A stretch of 64,000 nt of DNA. Source: Puniceicoccaceae bacterium (GTDB taxonomy: Bacteria; Verrucomicrobiota; Verrucomicrobiia; Opitutales; JAFGAQ01). The stretch spans positions 1 to 64,000 of the forward strand of contig JBEGIR010000044.1 of assembly GCA_040224245.1 (NCBI GenBank), read 5' to 3'. Positions 18,166-27,886 of this stretch are shown here, in pieces (within the stretch, counting starts at the first letter, position 1; the number at the start of each line of letters is the position of its first letter). The translations under genes were made by a program, and so were the position numbers. Under the pieces are notes generated by a model. That model was not told the origin of the DNA. It worked only from the letters and a program-made list of their open reading frames with translations, and searched no databases.

Positions 18166-18234
18166 AGCCACCCTTGCTTACAGAGTCCAAATCCTTTTCC
18201 CCTCCTGTCAACCTTCTCAACACACTGTTACAGG

Positions 18235-18263
18235 GAGACGTCAGATGCGATATCTGACGTCTC
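18235..18263. terminator. Strong 12-bp hairpin between convergent genes
   Basis: GAGACGTCAGAT (18235-18246) pairs perfectly with 18252-18263 around a 5-nt loop. It lies between the 3' ends of the Hcp-like gene and the GH9 gene and could end both transcripts. Neither side has a T-run, so it is not a classical intrinsic terminator. Confidence 0.5.
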
Positions 18264-18328
18264 AACCGCCCAAAGGCACCACACTGAGGACGACCGAGAA
18301 TCACCGGAAATCCCCTAATCCGTTGATC

Positions 18329-20821
18329 CTATAGTGAACGCGCAGCGTGAACCAACAGCATGTAGCTCGAGGCGATATTGACCACATACTCGTTCTGCCC
18401 CCAGAAGAACGGCCAGTCCTCCTTGTTTTCAGGAAAATCCGGCTTGAGAATCAACACACCCGGCACGACTCCTCCCGCAATAAAGGAAAAATCGGTGCGA
18501 TTCGTTCCATACGCAACCTGTTTGGAACGCGCGCCAACGGCGGACACAAACGACAGGTCGGAACCGGGATGCGTGCCAAGCAGGTAGTGCAGGCTTCGCA
18601 AGGTGCCGGAACCATCAAATTCATCAGGAAAGACTTGATGCAAGGCATGCTGTGTGAGTCCGTAGCCCACCACGGCTCCATTGCCAGCCCACCCCCCACG
18701 CGTGATGGGCACTTCAAAGGGATTTTCATTGAGCATCGGCTCCATGAAACTGCGGAGTTCCAGAGAAAGTGCCCGTATGCGTTGTTGGGCCTGCTCGGGC
18801 AAATCCGCATACACCCGCAAAAAGTTCGCAGCATCCCACATGAACGATTGCACTCTGTCGGGAATCAATGCTTGCACCGCCTCAAGGTAGCGCGACTCAC
18901 GTGTTGCCACCCATAGTTCAACTGCAGCCTTGAGTTGCTCACTCTCGATTCGCCCCCCAGTTGTATTGCCCCAGCGAAAAGTAGCGGGTTCATGAGTCTG
19001 CTCAAATGCCCATACACGGGTAGCCGTTTCGAGACATTCGATTGCCAGATCCGGGTCGATTTCCCCAAGCACGCGACTGGCGGCTGCAAGCGCCGCTGCA
19101 GAACCATAATTCAATGCAGTGGTGTGGGTGGTAAAGGCCCAACGGTCATCGAACTTTCCGCTGCGGTCACCATCGACTTCCTGTTCACCCAGTGATGCAT
19201 CGTAAAAGCGATTGTCCGTCTTGGTGACCCCGTCTCCAAGGTGCGTGTACTGATGCAAGTGGGCCGCCACAATGCCAGGAATCGCATGTCCCACTGCGCG
19301 GTGCTGCGCGATCAGCGCGAGCGTTCCATGTTTGATCTGCTGCAACAGATCACAAGTGCCATCGGGTTGGTGCAGTTCGACTTCCCGGGTATCCCAATTC
19401 ACTGACGTATGGTCGCGGGTAACGCCATACTGCTCTGCAAGGCGAACGAGATTCAGAACGACCGCATACTGAGTCTGCGTTCGGATGTCGTAGTCACCAG
19501 CATCATACCAGCCACCGATATTCAATCCGGGGATCGTTTCACCCGGTTCAAACTCAGTATCCGTGCTCGGCCCCATGGCGTAGAGATCAAAGTGTTCGTG
19601 ATTTGGAGGAGCCTGCAGCGCGTCATCGAGGTGAGAGGCACCATGCCACACCCGGTAGGCTTCATTGACAAACATGTGATCCATCTGCACCGGAAAAAAC
19701 ACATCGAGCGTCGCGTGCCATGCTGCATCATAGGCGGGTTGGCGAATCGGAAAGGCTGCTGTCGTCACCCCGTCGTACTGAATCTGGTACAGCCCCGATT
19801 CGCTCACTTCGCTGAAATCGAATCGATAGTAGTCATATCGCAGGTAACGCTGCGGGGATTCGGGAGTCCACTGGAGCACACGCTCCCGCTCACCACTGGG
19901 TTGAATCCGGATCAGCTCAATCGGACCCGATATTGCGGCATTGGGATCCATTTCAAGCATTGCCACCTTTAGATCCTGTGGACGGTATCCGACTTGTGAG
20001 TGTGCAATGACGGGCTTGCGCACCCAATCCGAAATCGCAGATCCCTCGATCGTCCACTCGATCACCGTGCCAGTCACATCGGAAGGGAGGGTTTCGCGCA
20101 GCACAAACCAACCATTCTGGGCCTTGCTCCGACCGTCGTAAAGCGCAAGCTTCCCGCTGCTTTCGCTCGTGATGCGAATGCGTCGACTCACATCCTCGGG
20201 TGCCATCACAAACGTGGACCCAGTGGCCAGTGGTGTCGCCTGAACGCGACCGTCGTCAAGAGCTTCCACATTGCCAGCCGGGTAGAGCGGAAACGCCTGT
20301 GCGTGGTCACTCACGACGAAGGTTTTTCCGAAATAGGCACTCGGAAGAAACTCAAGGTTGAACCCCGCGCGACCCTGCAAGGCTTCGGGCACGGGAGAAT
20401 CGATTTCCACCCGAAGTTTCAGCTGAAGGGGTTTCCCCGTAGGTTCGACCACTATCGCATAGTCCCAGTCATGCTCCGGGTAATGCAGTCGGGCCGTCAC
20501 CTTCCCGCTCGATTCATCGATATTGCGCTCCTTGAAGGTTGGAATTGCATCCCACTGTTCAGGCGTGACATCCAAGCGCACATCGCCATTGGTCACCGTG
20601 CGTTCGCCATGGTGGATCATTTCCACGCTGCTGATCTTGGCATCGCTGAACAGTCCGTCATACCAGTTGCAAAAGACCAAAACTTCCCAGCCGGGAGTCT
20701 GAAACACTCCTTCGGACGTCAGACTGGGGGGTTGCACATTGGCCTGAATCACCTGAATCGGTGTTGAGACAATAACACAAGCGATTGCGATCCGACGCAG
20801 AGGGGTAGAGATATTCTTCAT
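18329..20821 (-). CDS. Secreted glycoside hydrolase family 9 enzyme
   Basis: About 830 aa from ATG 20821, which begins the signal peptide (PLRRIAIACVIVSTPIQVIQA). Upstream in-frame starts to 20920 would add a non-signal leader. An N-terminal beta region (about 30-265) is not recognised. Next comes an Ig-like CelD_N module (IAHSQVGYRPQDLKVAML ... GLYQIQYDG), then the (alpha/alpha)6 GH9 domain with GGWYDAGDYDIRT, where the aspartates hold the catalytic base, and the C-terminal signature NPFEVPITRGGWAGNGAVVGYG. GH9 enzymes are mostly endo- or exo-glucanases; some in this group act on other beta-linked glycans. It acts outside the cytoplasm. No enzyme partner is adjacent. Confidence 0.85.
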   Translation of the reverse strand: MKNISTPLRRIAIACVIVSTPIQVIQANVQPPSLTSEGVFQTPGWEVLVFCNWYDGLFSDAKISSVEMIHHGERTVTNGDVRLDVTPEQWDAIPTFKERNIDESSGKVTARLHYPEHDWDYAIVVEPTGKPLQLKLRVEIDSPVPEALQGRAGFNLEFLPSAYFGKTFVVSDHAQAFPLYPAGNVEALDDGRVQATPLATGSTFVMAPEDVSRRIRITSESSGKLALYDGRSKAQNGWFVLRETLPSDVTGTVIEWTIEGSAISDWVRKPVIAHSQVGYRPQDLKVAMLEMDPNAAISGPIELIRIQPSGERERVLQWTPESPQRYLRYDYYRFDFSEVSESGLYQIQYDGVTTAAFPIRQPAYDAAWHATLDVFFPVQMDHMFVNEAYRVWHGASHLDDALQAPPNHEHFDLYAMGPSTDTEFEPGETIPGLNIGGWYDAGDYDIRTQTQYAVVLNLVRLAEQYGVTRDHTSVNWDTREVELHQPDGTCDLLQQIKHGTLALIAQHRAVGHAIPGIVAAHLHQYTHLGDGVTKTDNRFYDASLGEQEVDGDRSGKFDDRWAFTTHTTALNYGSAAALAAASRVLGEIDPDLAIECLETATRVWAFEQTHEPATFRWGNTTGGRIESEQLKAAVELWVATRESRYLEAVQALIPDRVQSFMWDAANFLRVYADLPEQAQQRIRALSLELRSFMEPMLNENPFEVPITRGGWAGNGAVVGYGLTQHALHQVFPDEFDGSGTLRSLHYLLGTHPGSDLSFVSAVGARSKQVAYGTNRTDFSFIAGGVVPGVLILKPDFPENKEDWPFFWGQNEYVVNIASSYMLLVHAARSL

Positions 20822-21051
20822 GGTTGTCCGGGGAAGTGGGTGAATCATGCCCAAGTGGAAAGGGCCGGGAAACATCCGAAACCTTTCAATTAATCGTTTT
20901 ATGACAAGCAGGAATTTCACAAACTGTCACTGAGATTCATCAATGGAAGTTTCCAAAGTCGAATCGATCCCAAGTCTTCGAGCCAAATGATTGACGCTTT
21001 TCGGAAGGTTTGACTCTCCTTCATCACGGGTTTTTCGCCCGTTTCCGATCC

Positions 21052-22857
21052 TCAAATTGAGTCCGATTGCGTGAATTTTTCCTGTTCGAGTGTCGACAGC
21101 AAAACGTTTGCAATGTCGTGCTGTCGAAAGGGTTTTCCGATGAAACCATCCATCCCTGCCTGGAAACAGTGATCCACAAACGCCTCATTTCTTGAAGCCG
21201 AAACCGCTACAATGCGCGTGTGTTTGTGGCTATCCAGATTCCGGATTCTGCGCGTTGCTTCCCACCCATCGAGATCAGGCATATTGATATCCATCAGAAT
21301 CAAATCATAATCCTGCCGGGAAAGTGCCTGTATCAGTGCCAATCCGTCAGAAACGCAATCTGCCTGCACTCCACATTTTGCGAGTATCCTGAGGATGAGT
21401 TTCTGATTGAATGCATTATCCTCTGCAACAATCACACGCAGTCGATTGACCCGCTCACGCTGCGCTCCCAGCAACTCGTTCACATCAGCTTTCGGGTCCG
21501 GGTGGAGCGGAAGCTCCGTCTGCATGGGAGGGGGTGTCGTGCACGGAAAACTGAGGATAAAATCGCTTCCCGCTCCGGGTTTGGAGACCAGTGTGATCGT
21601 ACCCTGCATCAGATTCATGATCGATTTTGTGATGCTCAATCCCAGTCCGGTTCCCTGAAATTGATAGGAATCAGAACCTTCCACCTGCGAAAAGGCTTCA
21701 AAAATATCGGCCTGACGCGATTCCGGAATGCCCCGCCCGGTATCGGACACCGTTAGAATCAACTGCCCCGAGTCCTTCTGGACTGTGTGCTCGTGGAAAC
21801 GAACCCGCAAGGTGACTCGCCCACTCTCCGTAAACTTCAGCGCATTGGAAAGCAAGTTGTTCAGGCATTGCACCAGCGCATCCGGATCCATGTGCACGAG
21901 CACCGGGGCAAGCGGGTCGATTTGCAAATCAAATTCGAGTGCCTTCTTCTCCGCAAGATGTTTGAAGGAATGATAGACCTGCGACATCAAGGTGTGCAGT
22001 TCCACCTCACGCAGGCTCAATGCCATCTTGTCCGCTTCGAGGCGGGAAAAACTCAGAATCTGGTTGATCAGGTGAATCAGCTGTTTGCCGTTGTGCTGAA
22101 TGACCGAAACCCATTCCTGCTGTTCCGCATCCAGCTTGCTCTCTTCGAGAAGCTCCGTGAATCCAATGATCGAATTCATGGGTGTGCGAATCTCGTGGCT
22201 CATGTTCGCCAAAAAACGTTCCTTGATTTGATTGGCCTGTTCCAGCTCGCGATTCACGCGTTCAAGGTTTTCCGTATCGCGATAGATCCGCCTCACCAAC
22301 AATCGAACAGGTATCATCGCGAGTAAAAACACCCCGACCCCAAGCACAAGTGTTGAGGTCAGTGCACGCCGAACCAGCTGTTGCTCGGGAGCACGATTCA
22401 TGTGAACCGTGACTCCACCAATAGTCTGCCCCTGCGCGTTAAATACAGTATGAGAACGCGAAGCGATGATCGAGTTCTGCTTGAACACAATGCCCGGTGG
22501 ATTCAGGAGGGGGTCGACCGTTGGCAGCTCGCCCGTCCACCCCAATGCCTGCAGTGCCTCACGATCCTGTACCTGAACCAGGATTTTGCCCTGACCATCA
22601 TAGACGATCACACTCAGAACGTCTTCATCACTCAAGAGTGATTTTGCCCCGGTCTCGATGCGATGTAAGGAACCTGTCACGATCTGTTCACGAATCACAT
22701 TCGAGTAGGAAATCACGATGGACATCAGTTTCCCCTGATACCCGGAACGGATCGATTGTATGCTTCGATAGGCAATCCAAGTCGTAAAAAACGCAGCAAG
22801 ACATGCGAGAACAAGCAGCAAAGGACCAAGGTAGCGTCTGTTCTCCTTCGAAGTCAT
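21052..22857 (-). CDS. Hybrid sensor histidine kinase with receiver domain
   Basis: 601 aa. There are two membrane helices (about 12-30 and 165-188) with a 130-residue periplasmic sensor between them, whose fold I do not recognise. A short coiled linker follows, then HisKA with FLANMSHEIRTPMNS (phospho-acceptor His 221). HATPase_c has N box NNLLSNALKFTESG, DTGRGIPES and GTGLGLSI. A C-terminal receiver has phospho-acceptor Asp 523 in LILMDINMPDLDGWE. The receiver lacks an attached output domain, so signals would go on through a phosphotransfer protein or by self-control. No partner regulator is nearby. The stimulus is unknown. Confidence 0.92.
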   Translation of the reverse strand: MTSKENRRYLGPLLLVLACLAAFFTTWIAYRSIQSIRSGYQGKLMSIVISYSNVIREQIVTGSLHRIETGAKSLLSDEDVLSVIVYDGQGKILVQVQDREALQALGWTGELPTVDPLLNPPGIVFKQNSIIASRSHTVFNAQGQTIGGVTVHMNRAPEQQLVRRALTSTLVLGVGVFLLAMIPVRLLVRRIYRDTENLERVNRELEQANQIKERFLANMSHEIRTPMNSIIGFTELLEESKLDAEQQEWVSVIQHNGKQLIHLINQILSFSRLEADKMALSLREVELHTLMSQVYHSFKHLAEKKALEFDLQIDPLAPVLVHMDPDALVQCLNNLLSNALKFTESGRVTLRVRFHEHTVQKDSGQLILTVSDTGRGIPESRQADIFEAFSQVEGSDSYQFQGTGLGLSITKSIMNLMQGTITLVSKPGAGSDFILSFPCTTPPPMQTELPLHPDPKADVNELLGAQRERVNRLRVIVAEDNAFNQKLILRILAKCGVQADCVSDGLALIQALSRQDYDLILMDINMPDLDGWEATRRIRNLDSHKHTRIVAVSASRNEAFVDHCFQAGMDGFIGKPFRQHDIANVLLSTLEQEKFTQSDSI

Positions 22858-23037
22858 CGGATGAGAACAGACTAGAACGCGAGTCGTCCCGAATCAATCG
22901 CAATGACAATGGTTACGGTCGATTCTAAAAAACTAAACGGAATATCATCATAACACTCATGAAAACAACGAAATGCCGCCAAATTCTTGGCCTGACGGCA
23001 TGCTGAGTGCAATGATAGGATCCATCATTCGTTTGCT

Positions 23038-23244
23038 TCAGGGTTCTTCAGCCTCACGCGTCGATGATTGTTTTGCAGACTTTCCCTCGCGAATCTGGCG
23101 AATCGACTGAAAGAGCAGCAGACTGGCAGCAACTTCGTCGAGGTTTCCAACAATCGGCAGGTTATCCGGAATCTCGAATACCCCCATCGTAAAGTTGAGC
23201 AGAAACAGGATCGAGATGGCGGCAAAAAAATAATGGCGAATCAT
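23038..23244 (-). CDS. Small YkvA/DUF1232-like membrane protein
   Basis: 68 aa from ATG 23244; a longer frame to 23406 runs through the terminator region of the next gene and is rejected. A hydrophobic helix (FFAAISILFLLNFTMGVF) is followed by EIPDNLPIVGNLDEVAASLLL, which matches the core P-D-x-I-P-x-x-G-x-x-D-D/E pattern of DUF1232 proteins. The tail is charged (SIRQIREGKSAKQSSTREAEE). Function unknown; it probably sits in the inner membrane. Confidence 0.55.
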   Translation of the reverse strand: MIRHYFFAAISILFLLNFTMGVFEIPDNLPIVGNLDEVAASLLLFQSIRQIREGKSAKQSSTREAEEP

Positions 23245-23386
23245 GGCAAACAAGGGTGCAGGAATGCTGGATGTGAAGGGAACAATGTCGTTCCCGTTGA
23301 AGAAACCTGATTCTCCCAAATTCGCAACGACAGGCGGATTTCTTGTGAAGCAAAAGAATCCCTGGAGGCCGGGTTTAGCGCGAATG

Positions 23387-23416
23387 AAAAAAGGGATGCC
23401 CCTCACGAGGCATCCC
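23387..23416 (-). terminator. Intrinsic terminator downstream of the third TonB receptor
   Basis: An 8-bp perfect stem GGGATGCC/GGCATCCC (23393-23400 with 23409-23416, 8-nt loop) is followed on the minus strand by six T residues (23392 down to 23387). It lies past the original receptor stop at 23466, so the transcription unit was built for the longer reading frame. Confidence 0.85.
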
Positions 23417-23465
23417 CTGATTTGATCGTAAGATCGTTGTGTCAGATAGGCTTACGTTTCCAGCA

Positions 23466-23615
23466 TCAGAAGCGGAATGTATTGGTAACAGCCCAAGTCA
23501 TTCCCTCGGTAATGCGCTGTGCTGCAATCGATCCGTCCGGATTTGCGGAAATCGGAGTCAGGCTCACGTCTTCACCCACGTTGCGCAGGTTGACCTGAAT
23601 GCGCCAATCCACCTT
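23466..23615 (-). pseudogene. Displaced C-terminal end of the third TonB receptor
   Basis: Directly after the TAA at 23616-23618 the same frame continues for 49 codons to a TGA at 23466-23468. It opens with KVDWRIQVNLRNVGED and ends with AVTNTFRF, exactly the last barrel strands and terminal phenylalanine expected of a TonB receptor. The intact gene would span 23466-27314. The stop could come from a single change in a CAA, AAA, TAC or TAT codon; a sequencing error is also possible. Confidence 0.85.
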
Positions 23616-26600
23616 TTAGGTGATCGACCGCTCATAGCCTACCCAGAGGTCGACCCTCGTTACAACGTCACCGTAGATTTGTTTGTTCACATCTATACCC
23701 GATTTGTCATCCTTGAGGCCGTATCCGAGGATTTGCTCATCCTGGTAGCGGAGGGCACCACCGATGTTGAAACCCTTGTAGCGGTCACCCGTAAAGGTGT
23801 AGTTGGTGATCAGTGAACCATGCCACTGGCTGAGTTCCGGTACCTGAAACCCGATGGATTCTTCCTGGAACTTGACCGCAGACATGATGTTGTCATCATA
23901 GTAGCGACGCAAGGTTACGTCCCCACCCCACCACAGGCGAATGTCACCGGCAGGTCCCTGGAGGCGTTCCCACTGCTTCGCAATGAAGTCAAGCATGGGG
24001 GTACCGAGCGACTCACGATACGCATCCGTCTTCGAGGCATTCAGCTGAATGTTCCAGTTGGATACCGGACGATAGTTCAGCTCGAATTCCCAACCCTTTG
24101 AGGTATTGTCGATGGTTCCGTTTGGATTGATACCATTGATCTGCCCATTGTTCTGGGAGGAGAATCCGGTAGTGTAGGTTCCGACCTGGAAACCCGAGTT
24201 TGCAGCAGCCGCAATGAGTGGCTGGATGTCGCCTGTAGACTTATAAGTGTTGTAGGCCGATTGCAGTTCACCGACATTGGCGGGGATCTGATAGTTGGCG
24301 AAGAACTCAGCATCGAGTCCGTTCATCCAGTCATCAATGACCTGCGCCTGATGCTGCATGCTCGGGTGATCAAGCCAGCTCTTAGTGGCTGCATCATCCC
24401 ATGCAGAATCCCAACCAGAGTCCACAAGCGCCCAGTTCCAGTGCCAGTTCTGATTCGGATCGAGACCTTCACGACCGAAGAGATACATGAGGGAGTTCGC
24501 AGTTCCCCATGCCTCGAGCTGATACAAGTAGTACTGATTCGAACCGAGGATGGAAGTGCCGCCCGGCAAGTTCGCATTCTTCACCTTGGTTTCAAAACGA
24601 CCCACCTTGAGTGTGAGCTTATCATCGAAGAGGTTCACGACCACCCCGAAGTCCTCGCTCTCTGCCGAAGGATTGTCCAGCGGATTACCATCGTAGTTCA
24701 TGCGCGCTTCAACCTTGGTGTTTTCACCCACGTTGTAATACGCACTCAGACCCGAGACGAACTTGACCTTCTCGACCCACTTCTGCGGCATGTGTGCCAC
24801 AACGCCCCAAGATACGGTTTCTCCTTTGTTGTCGAGCACCTTTTCCTGCGGCACTGCATGGGTATCTGAGATTCCAGTCTCATCTTCGAAACCTGTTGCT
24901 GTGTAGGTTTCGAGAACATCTTCACGCCAGCCCAGAGTCGGCACCAGCAATCCATCAAACAGGTAACCCTGCCATACAAATCCCTTGGAGTCCACAATCT
25001 GTTCCCTCACACCATAGTTGGTGATCAGCTGATCGCGCTCGCCTTTATCCGCATTGAGGATGTAGGCGGGACCTGATGTCCATCCGGTGTAGTTCGCCGG
25101 ATTGTCAGCCTGTGCTAATGCAGCGTCAGGATCAATGGAACCTTCACCAAAGTGTGCGACCCACGCACCAGCAGGATCCACGTAACTCGGATCTGAAGGA
25201 TCGCGTGAAGGCAGCCACTCGGTCTTGAAGTAAGTCGTATTATAGACTCCCGACGGATTGTAATAGGTATTAATCTTCCCGATGTTGAGTCCCGAAGCAG
25301 AGTTGCGGTTAAACAACGGATCGGTCAGATAAATCATCGGAGTTACATCGCGTTCAGATTGACCGAGCAGGATGTTGCTACCCTTATTGGCTGAGAGATC
25401 GTATGCCCACTCGTAGGTGGTCGCGGAAGGACGCCATTGCGTTACGGTTTCATACATCTCTTCGCGCGTCATCAAGCCTGTGAATACATGGCGACCGATG
25501 AAGCGGGCCAGCCAGGATTCCGCATCCATGAAATCCGCTGCGCGGAATTCGCCAAAGGCAGTGATGCGGTTGGTCTCACGCTTGATAGTGCGCATTTCGT
25601 TGCTCGCGAATCCACCGGCCAGGAAGGCCGCGCCTGCCATCGGATTGACGTAAGGCTGCTCAGCACTGGGCGTAAACCCGGGAACGGTATAGGAATCAGG
25701 ATCGATCAAACCATCGGTATTCTCACCCGTCGGATCCACGACACGGGAATAGGCAGACTGCTGATGTTGCAGGTTCTTGTTGATGTCGATCGAGATGTAG
25801 GGACGATCCCAGGTTGCACCTTCGCGCCATTCCTTGTAGTCTTGGCGGTCATACACATATTCCACACCCAAACGATTATTGAAGAAGGTCTGAGCCACCG
25901 AAAAATTCGTGTAGTCCCACTTCTTGAACTCACGTTTGTTGTCACCATCCACGAGGTAATCGTAGAAGTTGAAGATGGAATCATCCGTCAGGGTGCGATC
26001 CTTGTAATACCCACGGGTTGCCAGCGGAAAGCGGGACACATTCCCTTCGGTTGTGTCGATGCGGTCAATCTGAACGGCGTAGTTGTTATAACCCGCCACA
26101 CGCAACGGTGATCCGTAAGGGATGTTGATTGCATTGTCAATGGAGCCATCACTAGACAGACCTCCCGGGTAATCACGCGGTGCCTGACGGGACACGAAGA
26201 ACGGACGCGAATCGCCATTGCGGAACCAGAAACCAATGCCGCCGTTGTTCAGTGCAGAACCGTCAATCGCAGCTGTTCCCGGAATGTAGCGTGGGTTCAG
26301 TACGGCTGAATCGGCAAGCGGACCACGCGTCGGGTCTCCGCCACCGCCCTGATTGTACAAGAACATGTCAATCACGCCCTTTCCAAGTCCGATCAGGTTA
26401 TTGACACCATCTCCGGCAGTATCTTCAAACCAGAGCGTGATTCCATCCTCGGGAGGTAGCATGCGCGGGTAGTTCGACTCGACCATCGCCTTTTCATAGG
26501 ACAAGCGCACAACCGTCTTGTCTGCCCAGGAGTCCGGCAGAATCTGAGTCTGGAAGGTTCCCGTTGCGAACAGGCGTTCGTCCTGATTGAAGGCAGGCTT

Positions 26601-27314
26601 CTGACGGAACTTCTGATCGTTGAACAACCCTGCCACTCTCACTGCAAACACATCGGGCATGACTTCCACATTGTAGTCTGCAACGATGCGATTGGAGTTG
26701 AACGCAGAGTATTCGTTCTCGATCTTTCCGGAGTTGCCGTTCATCTGAGCCACAATCGTGGTGTGGTTGATGATACCGGCCGGACTTCCCACCCCAAACA
26801 GGATGGAGTTGGGTCCGCGCTGGATTTCCACACGATCCACGTTGTAGGAGTCCCAGGGAATTTCAGTCAGGAAAAAATTCCGGGTATTGTCTGCTGAGTC
26901 CAGACCACGCACACGCGTATTGTTGTTCGGACGCAGCAATGCGCTGCGGTCACCGATGCCCTGGGAATTTCCAAAACCGCCCCAGTTCCCGTAAAGACCA
27001 CCCACTTCCGTATTGGTTGTGTAGGTCAACAGGTCCTGATTGTTTTTGGACGCCGTATCCTGCAGAAACTGTGCCGTTACGGCTGTCAGCGGAGTCGCCA
27101 GATCCCGGTAGTCGGTGCGAATGCGGGTTCCACCGAGAGTATCCGTGGCGGCATATCCGTCATTTCCTTCCGTCGAGACTTCGAACGGTGAGAGTTCATA
27201 GACCTCATCATCGAACTCACTATCCTCTACCTGGGCAATCACATTGCCCTGTAGAAACACCAACCATATCAGCATTAATGGCCAGTGTGCATTCTTCGTT
27301 ATGCATCTTTTCAT
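23616..27314 (-). CDS. TonB-dependent receptor truncated by an in-frame TAA
   Basis: About 1232 aa from ATG 27314. A signal peptide (WPLMLIWLVFLQGNVIAQ) is followed by YELSPFEVSTEGNDGY and LGGTRIRTDYRDLATPLTAVT, then the plug with VRGLDSADNTRNFFL and VEIQRGPNSILFGVGSPAGI, and a very long barrel. There is no STN or carboxypeptidase-like domain. The frame stops at GYERSIT without the terminal beta strand and aromatic residue needed for outer-membrane assembly; these lie just beyond the stop. As sequenced, the product would probably fail to fold. It sits 572 bp downstream of the lacI-type gene on the same strand. The ligand is unknown; an oligosaccharide of the RG-I locus is possible. Confidence 0.85.
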   Translation of the reverse strand: MKRCITKNAHWPLMLIWLVFLQGNVIAQVEDSEFDDEVYELSPFEVSTEGNDGYAATDTLGGTRIRTDYRDLATPLTAVTAQFLQDTASKNNQDLLTYTTNTEVGGLYGNWGGFGNSQGIGDRSALLRPNNNTRVRGLDSADNTRNFFLTEIPWDSYNVDRVEIQRGPNSILFGVGSPAGIINHTTIVAQMNGNSGKIENEYSAFNSNRIVADYNVEVMPDVFAVRVAGLFNDQKFRQKPAFNQDERLFATGTFQTQILPDSWADKTVVRLSYEKAMVESNYPRMLPPEDGITLWFEDTAGDGVNNLIGLGKGVIDMFLYNQGGGGDPTRGPLADSAVLNPRYIPGTAAIDGSALNNGGIGFWFRNGDSRPFFVSRQAPRDYPGGLSSDGSIDNAINIPYGSPLRVAGYNNYAVQIDRIDTTEGNVSRFPLATRGYYKDRTLTDDSIFNFYDYLVDGDNKREFKKWDYTNFSVAQTFFNNRLGVEYVYDRQDYKEWREGATWDRPYISIDINKNLQHQQSAYSRVVDPTGENTDGLIDPDSYTVPGFTPSAEQPYVNPMAGAAFLAGGFASNEMRTIKRETNRITAFGEFRAADFMDAESWLARFIGRHVFTGLMTREEMYETVTQWRPSATTYEWAYDLSANKGSNILLGQSERDVTPMIYLTDPLFNRNSASGLNIGKINTYYNPSGVYNTTYFKTEWLPSRDPSDPSYVDPAGAWVAHFGEGSIDPDAALAQADNPANYTGWTSGPAYILNADKGERDQLITNYGVREQIVDSKGFVWQGYLFDGLLVPTLGWREDVLETYTATGFEDETGISDTHAVPQEKVLDNKGETVSWGVVAHMPQKWVEKVKFVSGLSAYYNVGENTKVEARMNYDGNPLDNPSAESEDFGVVVNLFDDKLTLKVGRFETKVKNANLPGGTSILGSNQYYLYQLEAWGTANSLMYLFGREGLDPNQNWHWNWALVDSGWDSAWDDAATKSWLDHPSMQHQAQVIDDWMNGLDAEFFANYQIPANVGELQSAYNTYKSTGDIQPLIAAAANSGFQVGTYTTGFSSQNNGQINGINPNGTIDNTSKGWEFELNYRPVSNWNIQLNASKTDAYRESLGTPMLDFIAKQWERLQGPAGDIRLWWGGDVTLRRYYDDNIMSAVKFQEESIGFQVPELSQWHGSLITNYTFTGDRYKGFNIGGALRYQDEQILGYGLKDDKSGIDVNKQIYGDVVTRVDLWVGYERSIT

Positions 27315-27886
27315 GGGGTTATTCTGTATTTGGGTTAGACCCGGGCCCAAAATGCAACAAGGGCTTCGGGTTTATTGAGAAATTCTGAAAGGTTCTGATG
27401 CCATGCAACCGGCAGCACGTCAGGAGAACGGGTGCGAGTATGGGGTACCACAGAGCAATGGCACACACCGCATGCGCGACAAATCAGCATAAAAGGAATA
27501 TGGGGTCATACCATACTGCGTCCCTTAGAAATGGGGTCGGAGCGCAATGGCATGGATGGGGTTTGGGGTTAAGAAATTAAGATATCAACAAGAGTGGGGT
27601 CATGCAACATGGACGACCGAAATCAACAAATTCATGATGAAACGGAATACCTGAAACATGCTCTTATTTGACGACGCGGACACTTTTGAGTCAAATGCAT
27701 TCAATGCAGAATTACTCTTTCTAAAGAGTCAGATCTGAGCTTCTTTAACTCCTGACCTTCAATTACTTCCAGACTTATCAAAACCTCAAAATCCTTGCAA
27801 TCCCCCCGCATTTACTCACACGAAGCATCGCACCCAGTCCCGCAGCCCGACTCGACATTGAGATCGGAATCCATCCCCTGAAACAT
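27315..27886. other. Long intergenic region between LacI gene and third TonB receptor
   Basis: 572 bp without a gene. The right part (27650-27886) is AT-rich and unremarkable. The left part holds six TGGGGT words in 160 bp. The receptor promoter must lie here but no confident -35/-10 pair was seen. Confidence 0.6.
27441..27600 (+). repeat. Cluster of six TGGGGT words (degenerate short repeat)
   Basis: TGGGGT occurs at 27441, 27501, 27532, 27557, 27564 and 27595, mostly preceded by A/T-A (TATGGGGT, AAATGGGGT, GGATGGGGT) and three times followed by C. No copy is long enough to prove duplication. It looks like eroded REP-type debris of the kind RAYT transposases leave; similar words flank the RAYT gene at 6564-7565. 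Confidence 0.45.

Noticed and set aside
23245-23406. N-terminal extension of the small YkvA-like protein
   Set aside because: It would read through the terminator of the receptor gene and gives a non-conserved leader; the ATG at 23244 starts the known domain.
23466-23618. Programmed readthrough or recoding at the TAA in the third TonB receptor
   Set aside because: No stem-loop or known recoding context was seen, and TAA is the most efficient stop. A nonsense mutation or base-call error is simpler.
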